Assembly: GCA_009801085.1 (NCBI GenBank)
Contig: VNWV01000008.1
Location: forward strand, 2,170,001-2,234,000
DNA length: 64,000 nucleotides
DNA from: Lasiodiplodia sp. COLG20
Lineage: Eukaryota; Ascomycota; Dothideomycetes; Botryosphaeriales; Botryosphaeriaceae
Direction: 5' to 3'
Part shown: positions 21,781 to 33,275 of the stretch, piece by piece
Layout: each line of letters begins with the position of its first letter
Position numbering within the stretch: position 1 is the first letter of the stretch
The notes under the pieces: generated by a model
What the model was told of the DNA's origin: nothing
The model's database searches: none
What the model saw: only the letters and a program-made list of their open reading frames with translations
Made by a program: the position numbers and the translations under genes

Positions 21781-24186
21781 TCAGGTCGGAACAGTGGAAT
21801 TCAATCCAAGATGAGCATCGTTCTCCGGGTCCATGCATTGACAATCAGTCAAATCACCTCCTCTTCTCGTGCGGCTCAGAAGCGTCGGGCACCTCCAAGC
21901 AACCTCCTCCGTCGAACACTGCATCACCACGGACCACAGCCGTTCCATGGTGTATCCGAATCGAGGAGCGTTGAGCGAATCCGGTCGGCCATCGAGCCAC
22001 GGCTCTTTGTGCGCCCAGCTATCCGGGTCCGTCATCGCTGACTTAAAGTCTTCGTACAGCTCGCGTTCCACGGCACGGATACGGGCCGCCGAGGCAATGA
22101 ATTGACCCTTGTACGAGAGGAGGATGTTCTTACAATCCTCTCCATCTACACGTCTGCACACGTCATTCAGCAGAGCGCTACCCTCGTACCAGCTCCAACG
22201 GTCGCCACAGTTGGCTGTGTCGCATGATTTGCCGCTGAAGCCGAGGCTGAGCATGCCCGTGTTCGGCGAATAGTAATCCTGGACACGGTTGAAGAATTCG
22301 CGCGGGTTGTGAACGTCGGCCTGAACAAAGAGGGTGTGCTTTGCAAGGGAATCCCAGTTAAGGAGAATGTGCTCAAGATATGTCTCGCCCTCGCGACCGA
22401 CGTTCGGCAGCTTGATGACCTTGAATGCATTAGTGGCATTTCCGAGCTCGGCGATAGTAGAAGGCTCCAAATCCTCGTCCTTCGTGTAAAGAAACAGCCT
22501 CGGCGAAGACTCGGCAATGGCTGGGATAGCCGAAAGTCCCTCCATGATGGATGTAACAGAATCGATAGGCTCCTTGTACATGCTGATGACGACGTCGAAA
22601 CCGTGGGCGGGCTCGTAAGCGAGATCGAGCTGAGGAATCGGTTCAGAAATGTCCGAACTCGATACACCCGCGAAATTACAGGCCAGGAATCCAATCCAAG
22701 TGAGAATTATTACGGAATACGCAGCGATCGAGAGTACTGAAGGCGTCTCAAACTTCCTCATCCATCGTTCATAATCAAGGCGGTCAGTGGAATGCGTTTC
22801 TCCAAGCAACCCTTGCTCTGGGCTGCTGTCGCCATCATCCAAGGGTTCCGAGTCCAGGGATACCAGGCCGGGTTGAAAGCGCTCCAGGTCGTACAACGAG
22901 GTCCGAAACATGGTACGATCTTGGTTATCGACCGGTCGAGGTGCGTTGATGATGCATACCACAGCAAGACAAAATGCGCCCGCTTGTAATACGGTTGCGT
23001 ACGACCGCATCGTCAAGTAGGAGGACGCAAAACCGACAACGGCCGTAAACCCGAAAGAAGCTGACACCTGGGCAATCAAAACGCGACTCCTGCTCACATC
23101 GGGAGAGAAGTGGTCCTCGACGCTGATTGGTACGATGAACGAATTGCCGAAGAGAACGGCGGCCACAGTAGAGCCGACATTAAGACCAAGGACCATGGGA
23201 TCCACATCGAGAATATGTTCGGCGGCCTTCAACGTCTCTTCCTTCTTGACGCACCAGACGAAGGTGATGAAAAATGAGATGGCGGCTGTCGTGATGAGAG
23301 AAGGAGATTTCCGACGAGAGAAAGGATCCGAGAGCGATGTATGGGACATTTTACTGAATCCCATCGCCAAGCCTGTGAAAAGCATTGCCATCAATGTGCA
23401 GAAGATGCCTTGCGGCGTCAAGCGGTATTCATCATAGAGAATAACCGCACAACATGCGGATTGTAGGATAACTTCGAGGAACTTGATCCAGAGCGAGTAG
23501 TGCTTGGTCGAGATCATGGACCAGATGTCACAGAAAAGATAAGCGAAAGCCTAGATGGCCATCAGTTAAGCACGCAAACCACCAAGGAACCAAGTCTTAC
23601 CGGCATGAGGGCCAGGGTGGAAAGGTTCACCCAGTGAAGGATGGCCTGCATAAACAATGGAAGGGCTGCAGCCGCGCAAAGCGCAGTTGGGAACCCATGA
23701 TACCAGCGCCCATCGGGGTTGGACTCGCCGGTGTACTCGACGGTGGCGTGGAACCAGCTTGGTGCTTGGTAACGGGCCTTGATGGCAGAAGCAAACCGGT
23801 GGCTCACCAGGATGGCCGACAGGACGAAGAGATGGACCAGAAGCAGATGAAGTGCTGATACAGTTAGCGGGGCAGCAGACAGGCAATAGGGAGGCCGTAC
23901 GGAAATCTACAGGAACATATTAGTCACGTATCCACAATAGAAGAGAGTGGGACGCTTACGATAGTTGAGTTCTATTAGGATGAACCGGCTCGACAGTATC
24001 GACACGGACGCAGAGATGGTCCACAGGCTGGTTTTGTCAGTCAAAGATCAGGCCCAAAGTGAAGACATGATGGACCAACCTGACAGCCATCAGGCCGTGG
24101 GATGGACGAGTGAAGTCGGCATTTCCCCTGTGATACATCTCGTCCCTGGACACAAAGGACACAAGGTGGTTGAGGAGGAGAGCCAT
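21781..24186 (-). CDS. Multi-span membrane protein fused to a C-terminal DUF3431 domain
   Basis: Four exons: 24186-24080, 24027-23960, 23854-23601 and 23550-21781 (introns 52, 105 and 50 nt); product 732 residues. The N-terminal ~360 residues hold about ten hydrophobic segments in an arrangement resembling drug/metabolite-type nucleotide-sugar or triose-phosphate transporters (an I-L-S-S-R-F first helix, then L-N-Y-P-L-H-L-L-L-V-H). This assignment is tentative. A lone helix near residues 415-437 precedes a globular domain from about 460 to 690. That domain matches the fungal DUF3431 pattern: D-V-V-I-S-M-Y near its start, L-F-V-Q-A-D-V-H, W-S-W-Y, L-S-Y-K-G-Q-F and F-G-Y-T-M-E-R-L-W-S near its end. 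DUF3431 is suspected to be glycosyltransferase-like but has no established reaction. The long intron upstream of 23854 is chosen because its acceptor restores the membrane frame. Confidence 0.78.
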
Positions 24187-27024
24187 GTCGAAGGAGCCTC
24201 GGATCGAAGAGGTTTCGTCCTGGGCAGGTGCAGTGGAGAGAAAGCCGCACCGGGTCGGCAGGCCGAAGACAGCCAACGGCCGGCCCACATATCAAGGGGT
24301 GGAACAGCCGTCACCTGGAGCTCCGCAATTCACAGATCCTTTGACCCACCAGGATGAGAGTTGGTCATCTCAGAACAGCAGGGCTGAGCAGGCGGTCAAA
24401 GCCAACAGGCAGGTGCCGATCGGGACTCAAGCGCCATGGATGCAGATCCCCTATAGCAAGGCACACTCCGACATTTCGATTTGTCGGCGGCCCTAGCCCT
24501 TTGCCCCGGACGGGCAAGAGCGTTCAGGACCAGGGCTCGTTCCGGGATCTAGCGCACCGTGCAATGAGGCTCCCAATTTCGAAACACAGCAGGAGGCAGA
24601 GGGGCTGTACAGAAGCAAGCTAAAATAAGCACAACCGCATCCTGCGCGATGCGGCTGTGCGACATGGTCGTCACCCACCCGCTGAGCAGGCAGCTTGCGA
24701 ATGCTTGTTGCGACAGCTTGTTGCGACAATGGTGAGAGGAGTTGCGCGTCGACCGCTTGGCTGATGCAATGCGCCGTGGGCTGTCAACGGCAACATGAGC
24801 GGCACCCCTGCCCCTTTAGTCTCTATGGAGATGCATGCGGAGACGGCGCGATTCAGAGGCACGCTAAAAGCAACGACACGACGACCCAATGGCCCACGTG
24901 CTCGGGAACAGGCCGACAGCCACTGTTCGGGAAGCTGCCGAGCAATCAGCATGCATGAAGCCGATGCAGCAGCGAGATGCGGGTGTGCAGACAAGGCGGA
25001 CTGGAGAGTGGCATGCGCGTACGGGTGAGTTATTTCGATGGACACAGCCCCGAAAATGGGCCGTTGCGAGGCACAGGCCCTGGCAAGCGGGTCGGCGTGC
25101 GTGACGGTGACGGGGAACCTTAGGGGCCCCGTGCTTCGGGCCGTGGGGGCTGGGTTGATGGCCGCCCGGCTTGGGACGCCGCACGGAGGCTGATCCTGTG
25201 GTCGATGGCGGGAAGCTGACACGGCTGAGCCAGCGCTGGACAGTTGGTACGCCAAGGGAGACGGGCGGCTGTGCGAGCTGCGCGGATCAGCGCAGGTGTT
25301 GGGCGAGCGAAAAAGATAATCCGCCTCCGAGCCGGAAATTGTTGCCGCGCGCGTCGCTGCCCGCCTGCCGATTCCTGCTCCGAATACAGTAGCTGCTCGC
25401 TACAGCACACACACCGGACATTCGACTCGCTCTCCTCCGCCTGTGCGCCTCGCCTTTCTCCGAGGGAACTCCACTCTCATTGCTCAACAGAAGCAACAAA
25501 GCCGAGACGATCAGCGGCTTGGATGCGGTCAACCAACAATTGCTCGGCCAATCAAAAGCACCCTTCTCGCAGCGGAGTCACCCGTGCCCTATTGTAAAAC
25601 TTCATCATGCATATTCCTCTTTCAACCCCGCCAGCAGGGCCTTCGTTCTAGAGAAGCCAAGCTTCCTGTCGTCCCATTCCTGCCTCGGAGGATTCTCGTA
25701 CCGCACGAAATGAGTTGTGCCCATGTCTAGGCAACCGCATGCGACACTCGGGTCCCATCGTACTATGGATGCATCGTCCTCCCCACCATGCTCGTACCCC
25801 CAAAAACACGCTTTTCCTTATGAGGGCATACTGGGCAGCACAAGCACACTCTGCCCTAATCCTACGGCATCCCCTTCGATTCGCCGGATTCCGTGGAACC
25901 CTGGATCTCTTCAGTTAGAGTACTCCACTCCAGGATATTGGTCTCCAGAAGAGCCAATTGATCGACGCTTGGATGAGGAACGTGTGGTCACGCTCCAGAT
26001 TTCGTACCGCTAGAAACAACGTCTCTGCTCACCGTTTAACGGCCTGAATGCGGGCATGCAACATTGAAACCTCACAAAATGCCCGCCGAACGTCGACTCC
26101 CCGCCTGAAGGCAGCCTCATGTTTTGTGTCTGTCCTCCGTTCGTCTTTGGGCGGTGCAAAACAGTCGTGCACTGGTTCAGATGCACCGCTTGGGCCAACC
26201 AACACACCTCCCGAAACCCACTCCCTCAATCCTTCGCCCTTAGACTGTCGGGCACATGCATCGTCACAGCACTTCGCATCCAATCACCTTTCTCTGATCC
26301 CTATCTGCCAAGGCTCGACGCAGTTGAGCGCCTAATTTGTACTGCGCTTAGCATTCAACCCGATGGCTGTGAAAGGCAAACTGTCCCCTAGTGCCTTGCT
26401 GCGTCCTAGTCTGACGTGTCCTGGTGTGGCGACTTCCTGCAGTGCCTCAGTCGTGGCATGCCTTCTCATCTGGTGGCAAGGCCGCTCTCATCCCGAACCT
26501 TTGACACGCTTTGAGGGGGTGTGGTATTTTGGGTCGATTTACTCACTCACCAGCATACGCAGAACAAAGTCACATCAAACCTAGGAACCACTCATTGATA
26601 GCCGAGTCTGCCAAGACGATGCTGTGCTCGCTCAGGTGGGTAATATCGATGGGGCGGATACTGGCTTCTTGTGCCTCCAGCGCCATGAGCAGAAACAGCC
26701 AGTCAATGGGTTCGACATGTCTCTGTACAACCTCAAATGCTGACGGTACCACAAGACTGGAGTACGACGTACACCTAAACCCTTTGTACATACGTTGATG
26801 TGCAACAAGATTCCATATGTAATAGGCGCTTTCGGGCTTCGAAGACCACTGTTCCCCACAGCTGATACGGCAGTGATGAGCGTTCAGGATAACATTCTGC
26901 AGAGAACATGGCCGAATCTCAAACCGAGAATTACCATGCAAGAGACAGAACAGAAGTTAAGTTTCGAGCACATTCAAGATGAAGCTGCATTCACACTACC
27001 CCTCTCCTATTTGAAAGACCTCTC
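24187..27024. other. Gene-free stretch of 2.8 kb
   Basis: This separates the DUF3431 gene and the rhamnogalacturonan lyase. Open frames are plentiful because the left half is GC-rich, but they overlap on all strands and lack motifs. One minus-strand frame near 26570-26941 is listed separately as a possible fragment. Confidence 0.4.
26570..26941 (-). pseudogene. Possible coding fragment, unknown family
   Basis: A minus-strand frame of about 120 codons with balanced amino-acid composition, ending W-F-L-G-L-M before its stop. The central part (P-I-D-W-L-F-L-L-M-A-L-E-A-Q-E) looks like real protein helix sequence. I cannot place it in a family, see no proper start context, and find no convincing upstream exon. 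It may be the 3' end of a decayed gene or chance. Confidence 0.22.
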
Positions 27025-28903
27025 CTAAGCCCACTCCAGGATAACACTGTCCCACAAGAATCCGCGCCACTGGGTGCTCGCCGTCACGTTGAAACTAACC
27101 GTGTTCAACCCCTCCTTCAACACACTGGCGCCGTTAAACGGAAACTCGAACAAATGCCACTCGCCCGCCGTAGTCGCCGACCTATACAAGCACTGATCGG
27201 TCGGGATAACACCGCTGGTCAGGTTGCCCACCTTGTTCGCCTCGCCGTTGACCAAAATATTCGCGCTCGTGCCCTGCGAGTATCCCGCCAGGGACACGGT
27301 CAAGATCGCCGTCCGGTTGGCCGGTACCTCACCGAGCTCGAATTCGATATCCCAAGCCCCCAGCGCGCTTTGCCCGAAGCACCAATCCGCATCCTCGCTC
27401 TCGCCAACCTTGAACGTCAGGTCCGCAGGGCAGTTGCTGACCAGCGCGTGCTGATACGGCGCGCCACCGTGCTTGAAGCCCAAGCTCTTGCGGTCAAAGT
27501 CACCGACCTGGAATACCCGCTCGCGGCCCACGTGCAGCGGCCACTCGAACTCGCCAAGGTCGAGCGCCGCGGCGCCGTCCTGTCTCCGTCGCGGCGCTCC
27601 CGCGGCCGAACTCACCACCACGTCGTTCTCCAGCAGCGACGTCGACACGTCCGCCAGCGCGCCTCCGTTCGACCACGCCTGCAGCCCGTACGTGCCCGCG
27701 CGGACGTCCTCAAACACAAACGCACCGTCCTCGTCGGCGTACACGGTGTAGTACAGCCCCGTGCCCATGTCCAGCGCCGTCTTGTTCGGGCGGTTGTCGC
27801 CCAGGAACACGGCCGCGCCAGCGGCCGGGCGGCCGTCGGCCAGCACGATGCGGCCGGAAACCTGCGGGGCGCGGTCCTGGAAGCCGACGTGCTCGAACCA
27901 CGCGTAGGGCCAGGCCGCGAACTCGTCGGCCGCGCGCGCGGCGGCGTCGGCCTGGTCGCCGTCGTTGAGGTACCACAGCCACGGGCCCCAGAGCTTGCCG
28001 TCGGCGAAGGCGTCGGACGACGAGGCCTGGAAGTGCGTGCCGTGGATCATGTTGAGCTGGACAGCGTCGCCGGTGAGGGACTCGCGGTGGACCATGAGTT
28101 CTTGCTTCAGGTGGTTGCCGTTGTAGTACTCCTTGCCCGGGTTCTGGTTGGATTGAGCGGTCAGCACCTCAATTCGCGGCACGTGATAAATGCGTCGAAG
28201 GTAAGATTGGGGTAGATGCGGTGATTGCTTACGATGTACCAGCTCCCGAACTCATCGCCGTACACGCCGTAGTAGTCCTGCTCGCGGATGAAGGCGCTCC
28301 AGTCGTACTTGGTCAGGTAGGTGCCGTCGGCCTTCTGCCACGTCTCGTCCTGCACCTTGGTCGCATCGAGGTACTCGGCGTACGCGGGCAGTGCGCCGTC
28401 GCGCTCCGTTGTGCGGCCGTTGGGGAACGACCCGTTGTCGAGGCGCCACAGCGTGCGGAACTCGCCCAACACGGGCAGCGCACGGTTGACGAAGTACTGG
28501 TACGCGCCGACGAGGTCGGCGTAGATGACCCAGTGGAACTCGCCCTCGACGGCGTTGAACTGCACGTCGATGTAGTCGTCGGTGCGGTGGACGATGGATG
28601 CGTTGAGCCAGGCGAGGTCGTTGGCTGCGCCGTCTGTGGTTGGTGCTGTGTGTCAGGGGCTCATGTTGCACACACGTGAGGTTGACGGAGAAGCGTACTG
28701 TAACTAACGTAGTGGCCCACAGCATCGCCGACCAGGTCCTTGCCCTTCCAGTACAGCTTCGTGCCGTACTTCGCGTTCTGCGTCAGGTTCCAGTGGTCGT
28801 TGCCGATGACCCAGGTCGTGCCATTGAGCTGCTTCAGGAACGGCCCCTCGGCGACGCACGTCTGCGCCAGCAGCGCGGCTGCGAGGATGGTGTTTCGCAG
28901 CAT
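27025..28903 (-). CDS. Rhamnogalacturonan lyase (polysaccharide lyase family 4 type)
   Basis: Exons 28903-28699, 28633-28233 and 28143-27025 (introns 65 and 89 nt); product 574 residues. A signal peptide covers residues 1 to about 18. The N-terminal catalytic beta-sandwich contains V-G-H-Y-V-S-Y-N-G-A-A restored across the first splice, and G-S-W-Y-I-N-P-G restored across the second. A fibronectin-III-like middle module follows (D-E-D-G-A-F-V-F-E-D-V-R-A-G-T-Y-G-L), then a carbohydrate-binding-like jelly-roll domain to the end, the normal three-domain order. The enzyme cleaves the rhamnose-galacturonate backbone of pectin by beta-elimination outside the cell. ATG 28903 is the first true ATG; the frame extends upstream only to a non-ATG codon. 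Length agrees with the family (about 530-580). Confidence 0.9.
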
Positions 28904-29962
28904 TGCCGCAACTTTCAACGTGTTTCAGACCCCGGAATGGAAGAGGCGGAAGAGAAAGGAGGTCGAGGTGCTGCAAGTCATCGTGCGTTTCCCGGAATTT
29001 CGAAATCTTATTTGTACCTGCAGCTGGGTAAACCCGCTCGGCGCCACATTATGCAAGACGCCATGGCCGTTTACCCATGTGGGATAGGGTCCGCGTGGGA
29101 GGGAGCACCTCTATCGTTCCCCGCAATTCCTGCCATCATGTTCGCCCCGAATGGGGTGCTACCCCAGAGCTTGGCTGCGCCACAGTTCGGGTCAATTGCC
29201 AGCGAATACGCGCGCGAGCGTCACCGCTATTCGCGGAAATTCCATCTGGGGTGCTTGAGCGCAACGAACCGAGAACTTTGAGGTAAACGTTGCATTTTGA
29301 GATCTGTTATTGCCATGGACGACGGACGAATGGATCGATAATTGTTTCAACCGGGTTCTCGGGAAATGCCATTACGCGTAGATGCTAAAAGATTCTAGGC
29401 AAAGCGAGTACCAATCAAAGCCATCCTAGCACACACTTGACGGTTTTACTGCTTCTTTGGGAAATATTAAATATTCTCATTTGCACGTCATGTCATTGCA
29501 GATTGTTTCATAAGTCGTTATGCCCGCCAAACTCCGGCGCCGAACCACAAAGCAGCCTTATCATTCAATTTTGACCAAGAGTCCTCCTATCATAGAAGAG
29601 GAAAAAAAAGGCTTCCCCATCTCATCCAGAACTCAACCAAGAACCCACCACGCCTTAGGTGGTACATCGATGCACACCGTAATCTGCCCAAATGCGTGCT
29701 CACTAGCTGCCGGGCGCCTTGGCCTTCCCCGCTCCGGAGTGACAGTTGCTGTGCTTCAAGGGTGTGTGGCGACCACGTTGCGGGGTGTTTGCCCTGAGCC
29801 ACATCGGCAATCGTAGGGCTCTCCGTACGGTTGTAGGGGCCCGACGAACTACTCGGCATTGGGGCGGGAGTGAGGGGTCCACTAATTCCAGTAGGAAAGA
29901 CAAACTGCAGAAGTCTTGAACTCCGGAGATGAGGTTCTGCGGAAGACTCCAGACTGCTCTGT
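28904..29962. promoter_or_regulatory. Upstream region of the rhamnogalacturonan lyase
   Basis: About 1 kb between the lyase start and the end of the HET gene. Two SYGGRG-type strings (29162-29167 on the minus strand, 29246-29251 on the plus strand) match the loose consensus of the carbon-catabolite repressor CreA. Such matches are frequent by chance. No gene is supported here. Confidence 0.3.
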
Positions 29963-32560
29963 TTACCGGAGAAAGATGGTCTCAAAGTGTGGTTTCGCAG
30001 CGACCCATTTGGTGAGCAGAACCCAACCGATTGCAATGCGGTAAGCATACGGACCGCGGCGGCCGATAAGCAAGACGTTTACAACTGGAGGAGGGTAAAG
30101 CGCTGCCCCATCGCGGTCGAAGTAAGTCAGACCCAATTCCCTCTTCCTGACCAGTTCCTCCTCAAACTCTCGACAGAGCGTCCACGAGTGCTTGATGGAC
30201 TCTTCACCTCGGATGCGCAGGAACTCTGGTATTTCTTCCTGGTACAGATGGAAAACGCCTTGCTGGACAGCATCGCCACTGATCGACAAGGCAAGGAACT
30301 CTAGAGTGTCGTTGGATCCAGCATGGGCCTGGGAAATCTCTCCTGCGGGCGCATTGCCCCGAATTAGACCTATACGAGATCCGCAGCTATCCAGTATTTC
30401 ATGCGATACGTGGTCTTCCATATACTCATATCCCATGCCGTTTGTCTGGTACGCTTTCAGTCGTAAAGAAGCGACTTGTGCATTGCCGATTAACGTCCCT
30501 TCGCTTTCGAATTCTGCGGAGTTCTCGCTAACCCGCGGTCCATAAGGGAAGTCTTGGAGGTAGGCGGGAGATCTGGAACCCGGGTGAGATTGGAAGGGAA
30601 TCCAATGGAGGAAGCTTTGTGGTGACGGAAAGCGAGAAGTGAATAGAGACGCCAAGGCCGGAAAAGTGTGTTCAGTCCCAAGCCCAGGAGAACAATCCGA
30701 CTCGAAGCAGCCTGAAGCCAAAGCAAGTGCCATGCAGAGCTGAGGGTATTGAAGTGGCCAATTAGCGCTCTTTCGCAATTCCTCCGGTTCACGCCACTCT
30801 TTTACGTCTTCCATGGTGGAAGTTTCGGACGCATCGTTGACCATTGACCATCTCACCAACGTTCCACAGCAAGGAATCCCATATTCCATGCTGCACCCAT
30901 ACAAGTGATCAATAGAACACCATGACCATGTTGGCCAGTACTGATTCTTTGATTCTCGCCAAATCGGAATCACCCCACTGTATGAGCGTGGATGCCACAA
31001 TAGTGCTTGGTCGAAATATGTGCGCGGTAGCCCATACAAGAAGTTTTCCCGATCTCTCCAAAGTGAGTTACTCACTCCTGTAAAAGCATTCAATATGTCT
31101 GAAGGGTCTGTGAGATTACGGTTGGTATATCTGCGCATATGATTCGTGAAATCCATGAAAGTTTGTTCAGTATAAAGGTCCCCGTGTGACTCGTCCGAGG
31201 ATCTAAGAACGCTAGACTGCGGCCAGCTGTGCATCGTTTGGGGGTCCAAGTCAACAGTCGATGGATCTTCGCTCCGTATGCTGAGCTTACAAGTGTAGAA
31301 ACTCTGATACGGTGTTAGGTAAAGCTTTCGTTTGGCGAGCATGCCTTCCTGGTATGTCCATCCACGAAAATTCCACGGCGACAGTCCAATCTCCTTCTCG
31401 AAACCAAGACTTTCCACCTCAAGTTTCATGCTGCAAACACTTTCTGATTCTTTCCAACATGGGCGTTCCCGCGAAAGACCGAGGATTCCAGCATGCATGT
31501 CCCCGTCTGTCACTACGAGAACAAGGAATGCTGACGCGTATACAGCATCCATGGAATTGATGTGCAAAAGCTTTTCGTTCGACTTGTCCTGAAGAATACA
31601 AAGGCGATCAACCCAAAGATATCGCTGATCGAGGCGCCTGCAGGCTTCCATCGCATCATGAATAGTGGCAGGGAGTCGCTCGCGGTTCAGACTATCTTGA
31701 CGCTCTAGTTCCGCAATATTTGACTGAAACGCCTGTAGGAAATTTTCGCTTGGATTTGAGCCCCACAGGTAGCTGAGTGCGACGTATGGAGTATGAGAAT
31801 GCACATATGTGAGCTTTCGTTGCTGTACATCGATTAAGCGAAAATTTCGAGGGGGCGATTTTGAGTCGTTGACAGAACATGCTTGATGGTTGAGTAGACA
31901 ATCCTGGAGCATTCTTTTGATTCTTTCCCAGTCGATGAACTTCCTGATTGAACTCGTGGTGGATGCAACCGCTACTCGTTTTGAACTTGGGGAGCAAGTA
32001 TCTACCCAGGGTAATAGCTTCCACCATTGGTTCTCTTTAGGCGAGAAAGGCATTAGAGAATAACGGATTCGTCCAATATCGGTATCGAATAGGTCGTAAA
32101 GTCTGCGACACCCGAAACGCAGTTGATGCTGCACTGTCGCGTCCGTCTTCTCAATTTCAATGCGAAGGAAAACCTCCCATGGCCCGCGGGCAGGTAGAAG
32201 GCTGCGCGTGACCGTGCTGAGTCGTAACGAACAGCGTGCAATAAGCTCACATAATGAGCACTTGGTTCGAGACCTCAGCTCATCCCACGACCCTAAGCGA
32301 AGATCGAGCGTTAACTTCAAGTCCGGGCCCGAGTTCCATGCCTCTTCGAACAGGTGCCGGCAGCAGATAAGCAGGTGTCTGAGTCCCATGTGCATGCACA
32401 ACGTGCAAAGGTCTTTCTGTAGTTTCGTTGACCTGAAGCAAGATGGACATCGGAATGATGAGTGAATCATCTTCTGCACGTCCAGCTTGCGGAAGCCTCT
32501 GTAGGGACGGATTAGACCGTCGCATATGTCGCAAGGCTGCATCGTATCCGATTCGACCAT
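29963..32560 (-). CDS. HET-domain (heterokaryon incompatibility) protein
   Basis: An intronless 865-residue protein. The N-terminal 110 residues are cysteine-rich (C-D-I-C, C-P-S-C, C-T-L-C, C-S-L-C) and could bind metal. The HET domain occupies about residues 255-400: Y-V-A-L-S-Y-L-W-G at about 259-267, then L-P-A-T-I-H-D-A and Y-L-W-V-D-R-L-C-I-L-Q, where the family usually has W-I-D-A-L-C-I-x-Q. The remaining 450 residues are the variable C-terminal region found in long HET proteins. HET-domain proteins trigger cell death after hyphal fusion between unlike strains, but most genomic members are uncharacterised. A second ATG six codons in is also usable. The gene stands next to the DUF6590 island. 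Confidence 0.88.
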   Translation of the reverse strand: MVESDTMQPCDICDGLIRPYRGFRKLDVQKMIHSSFRCPSCFRSTKLQKDLCTLCMHMGLRHLLICCRHLFEEAWNSGPDLKLTLDLRLGSWDELRSRTKCSLCELIARCSLRLSTVTRSLLPARGPWEVFLRIEIEKTDATVQHQLRFGCRRLYDLFDTDIGRIRYSLMPFSPKENQWWKLLPWVDTCSPSSKRVAVASTTSSIRKFIDWERIKRMLQDCLLNHQACSVNDSKSPPRNFRLIDVQQRKLTYVHSHTPYVALSYLWGSNPSENFLQAFQSNIAELERQDSLNRERLPATIHDAMEACRRLDQRYLWVDRLCILQDKSNEKLLHINSMDAVYASAFLVLVVTDGDMHAGILGLSRERPCWKESESVCSMKLEVESLGFEKEIGLSPWNFRGWTYQEGMLAKRKLYLTPYQSFYTCKLSIRSEDPSTVDLDPQTMHSWPQSSVLRSSDESHGDLYTEQTFMDFTNHMRRYTNRNLTDPSDILNAFTGVSNSLWRDRENFLYGLPRTYFDQALLWHPRSYSGVIPIWRESKNQYWPTWSWCSIDHLYGCSMEYGIPCCGTLVRWSMVNDASETSTMEDVKEWREPEELRKSANWPLQYPQLCMALALASGCFESDCSPGLGTEHTFPALASLFTSRFPSPQSFLHWIPFQSHPGSRSPAYLQDFPYGPRVSENSAEFESEGTLIGNAQVASLRLKAYQTNGMGYEYMEDHVSHEILDSCGSRIGLIRGNAPAGEISQAHAGSNDTLEFLALSISGDAVQQGVFHLYQEEIPEFLRIRGEESIKHSWTLCREFEEELVRKRELGLTYFDRDGAALYPPPVVNVLLIGRRGPYAYRIAIGWVLLTKWVAAKPHFETIFLR

Positions 32561-33275
32561 GATGGATCGCGGTGTCAGAGAAGGCGTTTCTATGAATGCT
32601 GAACGCAGAGTGATGGTGAAAGCAGTCTTCTACGAGGCTGCACATCTGATAGGAGGTTGGTAAGGCAGCTCTCAAGGGCATGCTTATAGTTTTGGTCAGC
32701 TCATGAGGCAGCGACTTTGATGATTACGCGCATGCACCCCGCCTCGCTCTCGATCATGCCATAAGTCAGCCATGCGCCACCAATCAGAGTCAAGCATGTG
32801 ATTAAGGCAGTGTTCTTGTCTCCATCAGTGCATTATCTGGAATAAGTCCGGACATTCTGCGTATGAGTCGTGTGTGCTACTCATATACTTTTATGAACCC
32901 CTGTCTGGTATACTGAGGTGCTTTTGCACGGGCAGGTACTGCGGTTTGTTAGTTCTTAAACCTGAGTGGCAGAAATCAAATCTTATTTGACGTTCTATGT
33001 TCGGCCACGCTCACCATTCTTTGTCATCTAGGCCGGTGCCGTGCCATGCAGTAGCGAACTGCTCACGGCCATCCGAGGAAAATGAAGTATAAGTTTTAGC
33101 TGGTGTAGAGACTTCAGGTCAGGGAAATGTATTGGCTCATTATGAGGGGTTTGGTATACTTCGGACCATGGATTCAGTTCCGGGGTGATGACCAAAGTTC
33201 ACAAAGAGATATGGTTCTAAAAGATAGGTTTCCAGTACATCATAATCTGCCATTACAAGTCTTCGTCCTCGAGCA
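32561..33275. other. Intergenic stretch
   Basis: Promoter of the HET gene and 3' flank of the second SDR gene. No feature is recognised. Confidence 0.45.

Noticed and set aside
24671..25255. 194-codon minus-strand frame in the gap before the rhamnogalacturonan lyase
   Set aside because: Ala/Arg/Pro/Ser-rich, overlapped by open frames on both strands, no start context or domain.
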